Part shown: in pieces, positions 44,004 through 53,218 of the stretch
Numbering within the stretch: position 1 is the first letter of the stretch
Layout of the letters: the number at the start of each line of letters is the position of its first letter
Assembly (NCBI GenBank): GCA_036271795.1
Contig: DATAZY010000050.1
Coordinates: 58,679-122,678 of the forward strand
Length of the DNA: 64,000 nucleotides
Direction of reading: 5' to 3'
Source: Galbitalea sp036271795
GTDB taxonomy: Bacteria > Actinomycetota > Actinomycetes > Actinomycetales > Microbacteriaceae
Translations under genes and position numbers: made by a program
The notes under the pieces: model-generated
Database searches by the model: none
Told to the model about the DNA's origin: nothing
The model's input: the letters and a program-made list of their open reading frames with translations, nothing else

Positions 44004-44989
44004 TCGTCGCTCTCCTGATGGGCCGCGTGCTCGGAGTGCAGGATCTCTGCCGGCGGAACGAAGACGTCTTCCAGGTAGCGCACGTTCGCGAGATCGGCGA
44101 AGTCGAGCTTCTCCGGGATCGCCACGCCGAGCGCCAGGTCGAGCACCAGTGACGGCATGTCGACGCCGGCCGCGATGGTAAGCGGGAGTGCACCCGGGAA
44201 GCGTGGATTGACCTCGAGTAGCGCCGGGATGCCGTCGCTGTCGCGGCGCAGCTGCACATTCGCGACACCGCGCAGGCCGATCGCCCGGGCAACTGCCGCG
44301 GCGGTGTCTTCGAGTGCTGCGTCGTGCACGGTTTGCCCGGCGATGGAGACCCCGGAGTCGACACGCGTGCGGGTGCGCGGTACGGCAGCGACGACATTGC
44401 CCTCCGCGTCCGCCAGAACATCGACCGAGAACTCGTCGCCGGGCAGGTGTTCCTGGATGATGAGAGCCTCATCCGGGTCCATGGCGGTAAGAGCCGCGCG
44501 ATCGGGCACCAGACGAACACCGCGCGAGCCGGCGCCGCGACGGGGCTTGACGATCACCGGGTAGACCCAGCGCAGCGCGATTCCGTCGGCGTTCAGCAGT
44601 CGGGTAACCGGTGTGCGCAGAAGCGGAGCACAGCGTTGAGCGAGCTCCCACTTGTCGAGCGTGACGGCGAGGGTTGCCTCCGACGGCGCGGCAAGTACAG
44701 CGCCGCCGAGATCGTCGCGATGAGCGGCAAGGGGCGGCAGTTCTACGTCGACGGTGGAGATGACGACGTCGACCTGGTTATCCACGCACAACTGCCGGAT
44801 TCCATCGACGAAGTCGGGACTGAGGCCGGGCTGCAGAATGCGACGACGCTCCGCCGGAACCAGGTAGAGGCCGCTGGCCCAACCGTCCATGTCGCCGGCG
44901 AACACCTCGACGTCCGACCGCTTCACCAGGGAACGAAGAACAGCAACGCCGGCGGGGCCTCCAACTCCCGTCACGAGAACGCGTGTCAT
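44000..44989 (-). CDS. ATP-grasp ligase
   Basis: A 329-residue protein of the carbamoyl-phosphate-synthase-like ATP-grasp group. The N-terminal preATP-grasp fold starts RVLVTGVGGPAGVAVLRSLV. The ATP-binding region has YPVIVKPRRGAGSRGVRLV and IIQEHLPGDEFSVDVLAD. The metal site is IPALLEVNPRFPGALPLTIA. ATP-grasp enzymes join a carboxylate to an amine or thiol through an acyl phosphate; the substrates here are unknown. It is coupled to its neighbours by 4-nt overlaps on both sides. Confidence 0.88.
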   Translation of the reverse strand: MTRVLVTGVGGPAGVAVLRSLVKRSDVEVFAGDMDGWASGLYLVPAERRRILQPGLSPDFVDGIRQLCVDNQVDVVISTVDVELPPLAAHRDDLGGAVLAAPSEATLAVTLDKWELAQRCAPLLRTPVTRLLNADGIALRWVYPVIVKPRRGAGSRGVRLVPDRAALTAMDPDEALIIQEHLPGDEFSVDVLADAEGNVVAAVPRTRTRVDSGVSIAGQTVHDAALEDTAAAVARAIGLRGVANVQLRRDSDGIPALLEVNPRFPGALPLTIAAGVDMPSLVLDLALGVAIPEKLDFADLANVRYLEDVFVPPAEILHSEHAAHQESDE

Positions 44990-46059
44990 GCCTGGCTCCC
45001 GGCCTGCGCTCGGCGGTTCACCACCGGACGCGCATGGGACTGCACCGAGAGATCGTCGGCGTCACGGATGATTTCGAGTGGCTCGCAGTAGTCGCTGCTG
45101 CTCGAGAACCGCGACCAGTACCGCGCGCTGGCCAGGACGAAGTCCGGCTCCAGGTACTTGCGGATGCTCGCCTGCGACTGGAAACACTCCAGCAACTCCA
45201 TTTTCCGATCGGTGAAGCCATCGATCGAGACGAAACGGGATGGCCGATAGTCGACCGTCGAGGACGGACTCTGGAAGCAGGCGACCGTGTCGACCGCCCT
45301 CGCGGCGACGATGACCGCCTCGTGTACGGCCCGGTGATCCTGGTGACGATCGTGGATGCTGTGGGTGTAGACGATCGTCGGATTGACCTGCTTGATGACG
45401 CGTTCGATGATCGCGATCGTCGGCCCGGTACTGGTGATCTCGGTGTCGACCAGGTCCTCGAGAAACAGTCGGGCTCCGAGCAGGTCGGCGGACTTCAGCG
45501 ACTCGTGCTGGCGGTCATCCGGTTCGCCGCCCTTCGCGCCGCGAGACATGGTCAGGATGACGACGGTATCGCCGGCCGCGCGATGCGCCGCGAGGATGCC
45601 CCCGACGCCGAGTTCGACATCATCCGGATGCGCGCCCACCGCGAGCACGTACTCGCGCGGGCGTCCGGCTTCGCGGTTCGCGCGGCCTTCTGCTGCGAGC
45701 CGATGCACGATGGCGATGAGTTCCGGTGAGGCAATGGGCTTGACCAGAAATTCGTCGGCCTGGCTGCGCAGGGCGCCAACCGCGTAGTCGACGGAGACGT
45801 GGGCGGTCATCACGATGATGGGAAGGTTCGGCTGGTCGGTGCGCAGCAGCTCGATGAGCTGGAGCCCGGTCATCCCGGGCATCTCTATGTCGGTGACGAC
45901 GACATCCGGCCGGAACTCATCGACCGTCGCGCGAGCAAGCGCGGGATTGGTGATCGATTTGACTTCACAACCACCGCGGCGCTCGAGAACCGTGCTCGTA
46001 TAGAGCGCGACATCGGGGTCGTCGTCGACGACCAAAACCCGGTACGCATTTTCCCCCAT
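44986..46059 (-). CDS. Response regulator fused to a PIG-L/LmbE deacetylase
   Basis: A 357-residue fusion. Residues 1-125 are a receiver (VVDDDPDV, D57 in VVTDIEMPGMTG, K107 in FLVKPI). Residues 136-350 are a PIG-L-family N-deacetylase with AHPDD at 143-147 and the second zinc motif HDRHQDHRAVHEA at 236-248. The deacetylase would remove acetyl groups from N-acetylglucosamine-type sugars, and the receiver implies phosphorylation-gated activity. It is the first gene of the operon; ATG at 46059 begins 59 nt beyond a hairpin. Direct enzyme output on a receiver is well known for cyclic nucleotide enzymes but uncommon for PIG-L. Confidence 0.92.
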   Translation of the reverse strand: MGENAYRVLVVDDDPDVALYTSTVLERRGGCEVKSITNPALARATVDEFRPDVVVTDIEMPGMTGLQLIELLRTDQPNLPIIVMTAHVSVDYAVGALRSQADEFLVKPIASPELIAIVHRLAAEGRANREAGRPREYVLAVGAHPDDVELGVGGILAAHRAAGDTVVILTMSRGAKGGEPDDRQHESLKSADLLGARLFLEDLVDTEITSTGPTIAIIERVIKQVNPTIVYTHSIHDRHQDHRAVHEAVIVAARAVDTVACFQSPSSTVDYRPSRFVSIDGFTDRKMELLECFQSQASIRKYLEPDFVLASARYWSRFSSSSDYCEPLEIIRDADDLSVQSHARPVVNRRAQAGSQA

Positions 46060-46117
46060 GCGCAGCCTCCCAACCGCTACGGCTAACTGTACGTCCCTTT
46101 AGTAGGGAGTAGACAGA

Positions 46118-46132
46118 GCGGGCACTACCCGC
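46118..46132 (-). terminator. Short GC hairpin between the nitrilase gene and the eight-gene operon
   Basis: GCGGG/CCCGC arms with a 5-nt loop begin 10 nt after the nitrilase stop on the minus strand and 59 nt before the operon start. It is short and lacks a T-run, but it separates the two transcription units, leaving about 60 nt for the operon promoter. Confidence 0.35.
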
Positions 46133-46141
46133 ATTCCGGGG

Positions 46142-46975
46142 TCACGGCGAACGCATCTCCTTGACGATGACGGCGAAGCGACGCAGTTCGAGCGCGGGGT
46201 TGAGGGTGCGCACGGCGCCGATCCGATCGAGGGAAATCGTCGCCACCGCAACATCCTTCGTTTCGCCCAAGGTCGCGATTTCGACCCCCATCGGGTCGAC
46301 GATCATGCTGTTTCCGACCCCGATCGGCGGCGTCTGGTCGGCCGCGGCGACATAGATCGTGTTTTCGAGCGCGCGAGCGGTGACCAGCGTGCGCCAGTGC
46401 GCCTCCTTGAGTGGACCGCGCACCCACTCGGAGGGCACGAGCACGAGCGTCGCACCCGCGTCCACCAGTCGACGAGTGATCTCGGGGAAGCGCAGGTCGT
46501 AACAGGTCTGCAGCCCGACTCGGAATCCCTCGAACTCGAAGATCTGCGGCGGCTCGATATCGCCGGGGCGCACCCACCGCGACTCCTTTTCGCCGAACGC
46601 GTCGTAGAGGTGCAGTTTGCGATAGGTCGCCGCGATGTCGCCCGCCGGCGAGACCGCGACGAGCGTGTTCGAGAAGCGATTCGGCTCATCGATGCGCTCG
46701 ACCAGCCCGGCAACGATCCAGGCCTTGAGTTCGGTGGCGAGCGCGCGGATGCCTGAGACGAATTCGCCGTCGAGTGGCTGAGCGGCGTCGACGAAGTTCT
46801 GGCCGAGAGCCGGCGCGAAGTAGGAGGAGTATTCGGGGAAGACCACGAGTCTCGCCCCGCGAGTGACCGCAGTGGTGGCAAGGTCGCGAAGAACCTCGAG
46901 GTTGAGAGTCGGGTCCGAGGTCGGCGCAAACTGTGCAACAGCGATCGCGACGCCCACGTCGACCTGCTCAGTCAT
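46142..46975 (-). CDS. Nitrilase-superfamily carbon-nitrogen hydrolase
   Basis: A 277-residue hydrolase with the complete Glu-Lys-Cys catalytic triad: E in LVVFPEYSSYF, K in YRKLHLYDAF and C in GLQTCYDLRFPE. It matches the Nit1/omega-amidase-like branch, acting on small amides, for instance deaminated glutathione or alpha-keto amides. It is not coupled to the operon downstream and is divergent from glycerate kinase, with 32 nt between starts. Confidence 0.9.
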   Translation of the reverse strand: MTEQVDVGVAIAVAQFAPTSDPTLNLEVLRDLATTAVTRGARLVVFPEYSSYFAPALGQNFVDAAQPLDGEFVSGIRALATELKAWIVAGLVERIDEPNRFSNTLVAVSPAGDIAATYRKLHLYDAFGEKESRWVRPGDIEPPQIFEFEGFRVGLQTCYDLRFPEITRRLVDAGATLVLVPSEWVRGPLKEAHWRTLVTARALENTIYVAAADQTPPIGVGNSMIVDPMGVEIATLGETKDVAVATISLDRIGAVRTLNPALELRRFAVIVKEMRSP

Positions 46976-47007
46976 GGCTCAAGCCTAAGGCGTGCCACTC
47001 TTGAGTC

Positions 47008-48084
47008 GTGGCCCGTGTAGTGATTGCCCCCGACTCATTCAAGGGCACCGCATCCGCCGCCGTAGCGGCCGGCGCGATTGCGCGCGGGTGGAAATCCGTC
47101 CGCCCGGAAGACTCGATCGTAGAACTGCCGATGGCCGACGGCGGCGAGGGCACGCTGGATGCATTCGCGGCCGCGGTTCCTGGAGCGGTTCGGATGCCGC
47201 TCCGCGTCCTCGGGCCCGACGGGCGGGCGGTCGAAGCGGAGTGGCTCCTGCTGCCGGACGCGACTGCCGTGGTTGAACTCGCGCAGGCGAGCGGGCTCAC
47301 CCTGCTCAATCCCCTGCTCCCGTTCGACGCGCACACCTACGGATTCGGACAGCTCATCGCGGCCGCTGTCGACGCCGGCGCGACAAGTCTCATCCTGGCG
47401 GTCGGCGGGAGTTCGTCCACAGATGGCGGCGCCGGCGCACTCGCCGCGCTGGGGGCCGAGCTGCTCGACGCTTCCAGGGTCTCGATTCCGCTCGGCAATC
47501 GCGGGCTCGCCTCCCTCGAGCACGCGAGTCTGGCGACCGCGCGAACGGCGCCATCGAGCGTCGTCGTCCTCTGCGATGTGGTCAATCCGCTCCTGGGCCC
47601 GGACGGTGCAGCGGCCGTGTTCGGACCGCAGAAAGGCGCCCTGCCGGCCGATGTCCCGGTGCTGGATACCAACCTCGCCCACTTCGCGTCGGTGCTTGGT
47701 GGCGATCCGATGTTCCCCGGTGCAGGTGCAGCCGGCGGCACGGCCTTCGGGCTGGTGGCGTGGGGTGCGGAACTCCGGTCCGGAGCCGAGGAGATCGCGG
47801 CACGCGGGGGCCTGGATGCGGCCATCCGATCGGCCGACCTCGTGATTACCGGCGAGGGCCGATTCGACTCGCAGTCCGCTTCCGGCAAGATCCCGCACCA
47901 CATCGCATCCCTCGCGAACGAACTCCAAATCGGCGTCGCGCTCGTTGCGGGCCTCATCGAGGCGCCAACCACACAGTTCGCGGACGCCGTCTCCCTGAGC
48001 GAGATCGCGGGCAGCTCTAGGGCCGCGCTATCCGATGCCGAGCGTTGGCTCCAAGCCGCCGGAGCGGAGTTGGCGCGACGCTAG
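47008..48084 (+). CDS. glxK: Glycerate kinase (GlxK type)
   Basis: A 358-residue enzyme of the bacterial glycerate kinase family, which phosphorylates D-glycerate to 2- or 3-phosphoglycerate. The N-terminal VVIAPDSFKGTASAAVAAGA, then LPMADGGEGTLDAF, and later LAVGGSSSTDGGAGALAALG and DLVITGEGRFDSQSA are the family blocks. Length is close to the usual 370-380. The start is GTG at 47008. Its 3' end overlaps the convergent mtlD gene by 4 nt. Confidence 0.92.
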   Translation: MARVVIAPDSFKGTASAAVAAGAIARGWKSVRPEDSIVELPMADGGEGTLDAFAAAVPGAVRMPLRVLGPDGRAVEAEWLLLPDATAVVELAQASGLTLLNPLLPFDAHTYGFGQLIAAAVDAGATSLILAVGGSSSTDGGAGALAALGAELLDASRVSIPLGNRGLASLEHASLATARTAPSSVVVLCDVVNPLLGPDGAAAVFGPQKGALPADVPVLDTNLAHFASVLGGDPMFPGAGAAGGTAFGLVAWGAELRSGAEEIAARGGLDAAIRSADLVITGEGRFDSQSASGKIPHHIASLANELQIGVALVAGLIEAPTTQFADAVSLSEIAGSSRAALSDAERWLQAAGAELARR

Positions 48085-49223
48085 CGGTGTGCCCTCTCGA
48101 CCTGGGCGACAACCGAGGCGAAGAGTGGATGCCCCGGCTCAAGCCCGGTGACCTGCTCGACGAAATCCTGCGCGCTGAGCGATCCGAGCAGCTCGCGAAG
48201 TTCGACGCTCTGCGGGTCATCCGGAACGTCGAAGTGCAGGGCCGCACCCATTGCGCGCACGAGCGCGTCGCTTGGCAGACCGAGCTCGGCCAGTTCTGCC
48301 GCGGGGCCAACAAACCGCTCCCGGCGGGAGAGCTTCCGAAGCGGCTCGCGACCTACCCGTTCGACGGTGTCGGTCAGCTCTTCGTTCGCGAACCGCGCGA
48401 GATTGGTGTCGATGTAGTCCTGTTGGACTTCTGGCTCGAAATCGTGTTTCGCGACGAGCAACTCCTTGGTCTCGGCCAATACGGCGCGAACCTCGGCTAG
48501 CACCGTCGGCATCGCTATCGCCTCCGCAATCGACGTCGCGCCCGCCAGGAACCCGTGATACGCGGTCGTCGCGTGACCCGTGTTGACCGTGAACAGCTTG
48601 CGTTCGATGTACGGAGCAAGATCTTCAACGAAATGCGCCTCGGGGATCTCGGGGACATCCTTCCCGAACGGGCCTCGCTCGACCGCCCACTCGAAAAACG
48701 CCTCGACCGTCACGTCGAGCCCGGCGGTTTCGGACTGGCCGGGCACAATCCGGTCGACTGCCGTGTTCGCAAAGACCGCATTGGCCAGATCCGACGGGTC
48801 CTCGATCGAGTCGACGACCGAGTTGCGAAGCACATCGGTCGCGTTGATCGCGTTCTCGCAGGCCATCACCGCCAGCGGCCGTCGCGAGGGGTCGCGCTTC
48901 GCGAGACCAGCCGCGATCACGGGTGCAACAAAGCGCAGGATGTTCGGACCGACCGCGGTTGTCACGACATCCGCCGTCGCGATCTCCGCGATGACGTCCG
49001 CCTCGTGGGTCGCGCTGTTGATCGCTCGGTAGTTGTCGACCGTGCTGGTCGCAGCGCCGAGTCCAACCTCCCGAACCTGGTAGCTCGTGCTGGCCGCAAG
49101 CGCGTCGATGAGCGGTGCCGCTACGTCGGCGAAAACGAGCTCATATCCGGCGTTGTGCAGCACCAGCCCGACGAAACCACGCCCGATGTTGCCTGCACCG
49201 AAGTGCACCGCCTTCAGCGACAT
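48081..49223 (-). CDS. mtlD: Mannitol-1-phosphate 5-dehydrogenase
   Basis: A 380-residue enzyme that oxidises mannitol-1-phosphate to fructose-6-phosphate with NAD+. The N-terminal Rossmann motif is AVHFGAGNIGRGFVGLVLHN. The catalytic lysine-bearing region is seen around EDLAPYIERKLFTVNTGHAT, followed by TAYHGFLAG. Length and start match the family. It is the last gene of the mannitol operon, starting 6 nt after the mtlF stop, and feeds mannitol into glycolysis. Confidence 0.95.
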   Translation of the reverse strand: MSLKAVHFGAGNIGRGFVGLVLHNAGYELVFADVAAPLIDALAASTSYQVREVGLGAATSTVDNYRAINSATHEADVIAEIATADVVTTAVGPNILRFVAPVIAAGLAKRDPSRRPLAVMACENAINATDVLRNSVVDSIEDPSDLANAVFANTAVDRIVPGQSETAGLDVTVEAFFEWAVERGPFGKDVPEIPEAHFVEDLAPYIERKLFTVNTGHATTAYHGFLAGATSIAEAIAMPTVLAEVRAVLAETKELLVAKHDFEPEVQQDYIDTNLARFANEELTDTVERVGREPLRKLSRRERFVGPAAELAELGLPSDALVRAMGAALHFDVPDDPQSVELRELLGSLSAQDFVEQVTGLEPGHPLFASVVAQVERAHR

Positions 49224-49229
49224 GACTCG

Positions 49230-49664
49230 TCACGCATTGACATCGCCCAGAATTCCGAGAACGTCTTCCGGGGTTTCAGCGACGAGGAGCCGATCCACTT
49301 CCTCCTCGTCGCTGAAGATGAGGGCGATACTGGAGAGAACGTCCATGTGCCCGCCATCCTTGCCCGCGATCCCCACCACGAATCGAACGGGATTGCCGCC
49401 CCAGTCGATCGGATTGTCGTAGCGGACGAACGAGAGCGCGGACGCAAGAACCGTGTCCTTGCCCTCGTTCGTCCCATGCGGAATCGCCAGGAAGTTGCCC
49501 ATGTAGGTCGACACAAGCACCTCCCGGTCGTGCATATAGCGCGGGTACTCCGCGGTCACCGCCCCGCTGGCGACGAGGATGCGACCGGCTTCGTCAATCG
49601 CTTCGGCCGGCGTTGTCGCCGTTCCGTGCAGGTTGATCTGCTGGAGTTCGAGTACCTTGCCCAT
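49230..49664 (-). CDS. mtlF: PTS mannitol-specific EIIA
   Basis: A 144-residue EIIA of the mannitol/fructose family. The phosphorylated histidine is H63 in FLAIPHGTNEGKD, and the domain continues with FVVGIAGKDGGHMDVLSSI. It receives phosphate from HPr and passes it to the IIB domain of the EIICB protein encoded next upstream. It is 28 nt from the mtlA stop. Confidence 0.94.
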   Translation of the reverse strand: MGKVLELQQINLHGTATTPAEAIDEAGRILVASGAVTAEYPRYMHDREVLVSTYMGNFLAIPHGTNEGKDTVLASALSFVRYDNPIDWGGNPVRFVVGIAGKDGGHMDVLSSIALIFSDEEEVDRLLVAETPEDVLGILGDVNA

Positions 49665-49692
49665 GCTCTGTGACCCTTCCTGGCGCTACCGG

Positions 49693-51243
49693 TCAGGCGC
49701 CCTGCGACGCCTTGACCTCGTCGACAACCTCGTCGTACTTCGGGCTTGCCATGAAATTGTCGACCGAAACGTGCTGCGCGTGCGGAGCTTTCTGCTTCGC
49801 GCGCTCGGTCAACTGCGCCTGCGTGATGACGAGATCGACATCATCCGTGAGGTTCGCGATCGCCTTGTTCTCGACCGTAACACCGGTAATGCCCGCCTTC
49901 TTCAGCTTGTTTCGCACCACGGTTGCGCCCATGGCGCTCGAACCCATCCCGGCGTCGCAGGCGAAGACGATGGTGCTGATCTTCGTTGCGGTCTTGACGC
50001 TGCCTCCGGCATCTTCTGCGTCGGCCTGGGGGCTGTTCGCACCCGTATTGCCGATCAGGTCACCGACGCGGCTGCTGCCACCCTTGTTGGCGGCGTTTTG
50101 AGCGATGGCCTCCTCGAGAGTGTTCTCGCCCGCAGCTTCCGCCGCCAGGTCACGCCTGCGGCTGGCCCGCAGGATGACCGCAGTGACCAGGAATGAGACT
50201 CCCGCGGACAGGACCACCGACAGGATGACGCCGACGTAACTGTCCTTTGATGTCTCGAACAGAATGGCGAAGATCGAGCCAGGAGATGCTGGCGCAACGA
50301 GACCCGAGTGGAAGGCGACGTTGGTGGCAACGCCGGTCGCGCCGCCGGCGATGACTGCAAGGAGCAGGATCGGCTTCGACAGCACGAACGGGAAGTACAC
50401 CTCGTGGATGCCGCCCAGGAACTGGATGATGAACGCACCGGGAGCGGTCGCGCGCGCTATGCCAACGCCGAAGAACGTGAACGCCAGCAGAAGGCCCGCA
50501 CCGGGGCCGGGGTTCGCCTCGAGCAGGAACAGGATCGACTTTCCTGACTGCTGAACCTGCTGAACACCCAGCTGGTCGAGCACACCATGGTTGATGGCAT
50601 TGTTCAGGAACACGACCTTCGCCGGTTCGATGAATACGCTCGCGAGCGGAAGCAGGTGGGCGTTGACCAGCCACTTGACGCCGTCGCCCAGGATCGTCGT
50701 GATCCAGGAGAAGAACGGCGACAGCCAGAAGTAACCAGCGAGAGCCAGACCGAACCCCAGGATGCCCGCCGAGAAGTTACTCACGAGCATCTCGAAGCCG
50801 GCCTTGATCTTGCCTTCCCAGAGGCGGTCGAACTGCTTGATCAGCCAGGCGCCGAGTGGGCCACAAATCATCGCACCCAGGATCATCGTGGTGCCGAGCG
50901 ATCCGATGATGACACCCATGGTGAAGACGGTGCCGACGACGGCTCCACGGAGACCGTAGACCATTCGCCCACCCTGGGCCGCGATAAGAAGCGGGATGAG
51001 GTAGGTGATGATTGGTCCGACCAGTCCCGGGTTAGCAACCCCAGCGGTCGTTCCGAATCCTCCGAGGAGTCCATTCGGTGTCCATCCCGTCTGGATGAAG
51101 AATGCGGTGATGATTCCCCAGGCGATGAACGCGGGGATGTTCGGCATGACCATTCCCGAAAGGAAGGTTCCGAATTTCTGGACGCGAACCCGCGCGCGGG
51201 ACGACCCCGCGGGGGGCGGCGCCAGTACAGACGTCGTTGTCAT
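49693..51243 (-). CDS. mtlA: PTS mannitol-specific EIICB permease
   Basis: A 516-residue membrane protein. The IIC transport domain (about 20-360) has KFGTFLSGMVMPNIPAFIAW, PGLVGPIITYLIPLLIA, and the substrate-binding loop region with GGIHEVYFPFVLSKPI. The IIB domain (about 415-510) has the phosphorylated cysteine in IVFACDAGMGSSAMGA near residue 425. There is no fused IIA, which is separate (mtlF). It imports and phosphorylates mannitol. Confidence 0.95.
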   Translation of the reverse strand: MTTTSVLAPPPAGSSRARVRVQKFGTFLSGMVMPNIPAFIAWGIITAFFIQTGWTPNGLLGGFGTTAGVANPGLVGPIITYLIPLLIAAQGGRMVYGLRGAVVGTVFTMGVIIGSLGTTMILGAMICGPLGAWLIKQFDRLWEGKIKAGFEMLVSNFSAGILGFGLALAGYFWLSPFFSWITTILGDGVKWLVNAHLLPLASVFIEPAKVVFLNNAINHGVLDQLGVQQVQQSGKSILFLLEANPGPGAGLLLAFTFFGVGIARATAPGAFIIQFLGGIHEVYFPFVLSKPILLLAVIAGGATGVATNVAFHSGLVAPASPGSIFAILFETSKDSYVGVILSVVLSAGVSFLVTAVILRASRRRDLAAEAAGENTLEEAIAQNAANKGGSSRVGDLIGNTGANSPQADAEDAGGSVKTATKISTIVFACDAGMGSSAMGATVVRNKLKKAGITGVTVENKAIANLTDDVDLVITQAQLTERAKQKAPHAQHVSVDNFMASPKYDEVVDEVKASQGA

Positions 51244-51251
51244 TGCTACTC

Positions 51252-52958
51252 CTATTTCTGTGTGTTGGGTGGAGGGGTTGCCGCCGCGAACACCGCTGCG
51301 CGGGCTTCGACGGCGCTATTTGCCGATAGTGCGAGTTCGGCGAATTGGATTGCCTGCTTCCTGGTGAAACGGGACAGTTCTGCGCGGACATCCGCGAGGG
51401 CCGCCGGCGACATCGACAGGGACGTCGCACCGAGACCGACGAGGACGACGGCGAGCATTGGGTCCGCGGCAGCCTCGCCACAGATCCCGACCGGCTTGTC
51501 GAGGGCGGACCCCGCTCGTCCGACTTCGCCGACCAGACGCAGCACCGCCGGATGCCACGGATCCTGAAACGAGGAAACCGACCCGAGGAGTCGGTCAGCC
51601 GCCAGCGTGTACTGCGTCAGGTCATTGGTGCCGATACTCGCGAAGTCGGCGTCGGCGAGGATGCGATCGGCGAGCAGGGCGGCCGACGGAACTTCGACCA
51701 TGACCCCGGCCGTCTCGAGCCCGAGCTCCTTGGCGAGGCTCACGAAGTAGCGCGCCTCCTCGACCGTCGAGACCATGGGCGCCATGACCCAGACCTCGGC
51801 CGAGGTGACGGCCGCAGCGCCCGCGATCGCGGTCAGCTGGTCGCGGAGGATCGACTCGTGCGCACGCAGCGCTCGCAGGCCGCGAAGCCCGAGCGCGGGA
51901 TTCTCCTCCGGCTCGTCGTTCAGGAAGCTCAGCGGCTTGTCGGCGCCGGCATCCAGAGCGCGAACGACAACCTTCTTGCCGGGGAAAGCCTCGAACAGTT
52001 TCGTGTAGCTGGCCTGCTGTTCGGCGACGGTGGGAGCCTTGTCCGAGTCGAGGAAGAGAAACTCGGTGCGGAACAGGCCGACACCCTCCGCGCCCTTCTC
52101 GACTGCGGCATCCAGCTTGTCGACGGCTCCCAGGTTGGCGAGCAGCGGGATGGCCGTGCCGTCCGCGAGGGCGCCCGGTCCGACCGAGACCGCGGGCGCA
52201 CTCGCGCGAGCGGCGAGAGCCGTCTCGGCCGCAGAGCGTTCGGTCTCCGTCGGATTGACCGTGACGACCCCCGTCGAGGCGTCGACGATGGCCCAATCGC
52301 CGTCCTCGAGGGACAGGGCGCCGGGCACCGACACGACCGCGACGATCGACTTCTCCCGCGCGAGGATCGCGGTGTGGGAGGTCGGTCCGCCGTCGCTGGT
52401 AATCAACGCGAGCACCTTGTCGAGATTCAGGAGCGCTGTGTCGGCCGGCGCGAGATCACGGGCGACGAGGACGAATGGACGATCGGGGTCGGGCACTCCT
52501 GGCGCAGCGACTCCCCGAAGGTGCGCGACTACCCGCTGCGACACGTCATCGAGATCGGTTGCCCGCTCACCCATGTAGCCGCCCATGCTGGCGAGGAGAT
52601 CGCGGAACTGTACGAACGCCTCGAAGACCGCCCGCTCCGCCGTCTTTCCCGTCTCGATGCGAGCGTTGACGTCATCCTTTAGCGTCGGATCTTCGGCCAT
52701 GAATGCCTGGGCATCCAGGACGTCCTTCGCAGAGCCGCCCGCCTTGTGGCCGCGCAGGCGGATGTCCGCAGCCGCGGCTGCCAGCGCTCCCGCGGCGCGA
52801 ACCTTCTCGGCATCCGCTGCGAGTGCGCTCAGAGCATCCGACGGCTCGGGGAGCGGATCGGGCATTCGCAGCACGGGACCCATGCCCAGGCCGCGACCGA
52901 TCCCGACACCACGCAGTGTTGAGGCACCGTGTCTCGAGGCCGCGGTTTTTGTGGTCAT
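51252..52958 (-). CDS. ptsI: PTS enzyme I (phosphoenolpyruvate-protein phosphotransferase)
   Basis: A 568-residue general PTS enzyme. The active-site histidine is H195 in SDGGPTSHTAILARE. The PEP-binding barrel shows FRTEFLFLD, NPALGLRGLRALRAH, PMVSTVEEARYF, ASIGTNDLTQYTLAADR and the cysteine in VGICGEAAADPM. It moves phosphate from PEP to HPr. It begins with a 4-nt overlap with the HPr gene and lies inside the mannitol operon rather than in a separate ptsHI operon. Confidence 0.95.
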   Translation of the reverse strand: MTTKTAASRHGASTLRGVGIGRGLGMGPVLRMPDPLPEPSDALSALAADAEKVRAAGALAAAAADIRLRGHKAGGSAKDVLDAQAFMAEDPTLKDDVNARIETGKTAERAVFEAFVQFRDLLASMGGYMGERATDLDDVSQRVVAHLRGVAAPGVPDPDRPFVLVARDLAPADTALLNLDKVLALITSDGGPTSHTAILAREKSIVAVVSVPGALSLEDGDWAIVDASTGVVTVNPTETERSAAETALAARASAPAVSVGPGALADGTAIPLLANLGAVDKLDAAVEKGAEGVGLFRTEFLFLDSDKAPTVAEQQASYTKLFEAFPGKKVVVRALDAGADKPLSFLNDEPEENPALGLRGLRALRAHESILRDQLTAIAGAAAVTSAEVWVMAPMVSTVEEARYFVSLAKELGLETAGVMVEVPSAALLADRILADADFASIGTNDLTQYTLAADRLLGSVSSFQDPWHPAVLRLVGEVGRAGSALDKPVGICGEAAADPMLAVVLVGLGATSLSMSPAALADVRAELSRFTRKQAIQFAELALSANSAVEARAAVFAAATPPPNTQK

Positions 52959-53218
52959 GCGTCCATGTCCGTTGTCAGCAGCTCGACGAGAGAGTCGAGC
53001 ACGGCGTCGGCGCTCTCGCCCTCGGTCGCAAGCGTGATCTGGTCGCCGTGGTTGATGCCGAGAGAAATGACGCCGAGGATGCTTGCAGCGTTCAGCGTCT
53101 TGTCGCCCTTCGTCAACTGCACCGGAAGGCCCGATGCGTTGACCGCCTGAACAAACAGCGAAGCGGGGCGAGCGTGAAGTCCGTGGGCGGACGCGATGGT
53201 GACGGTGCGTTCAGGCAT
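52955..53218 (-). CDS. ptsH: PTS phosphocarrier protein HPr
   Basis: An 87-residue HPr. H15, the phosphate carrier, lies in HGLHARPAS. Ser46 sits in NAASILGVISLG at the regulatory position used by HPr kinase in Firmicutes, though whether a kinase exists here is unknown. The ATG at 53218 overlaps the IIB-like gene's stop by 8 nt, and its stop overlaps ptsI. It is the sole HPr gene visible in the window. Confidence 0.95.
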   Translation of the reverse strand: MPERTVTIASAHGLHARPASLFVQAVNASGLPVQLTKGDKTLNAASILGVISLGINHGDQITLATEGESADAVLDSLVELLTTDMDA

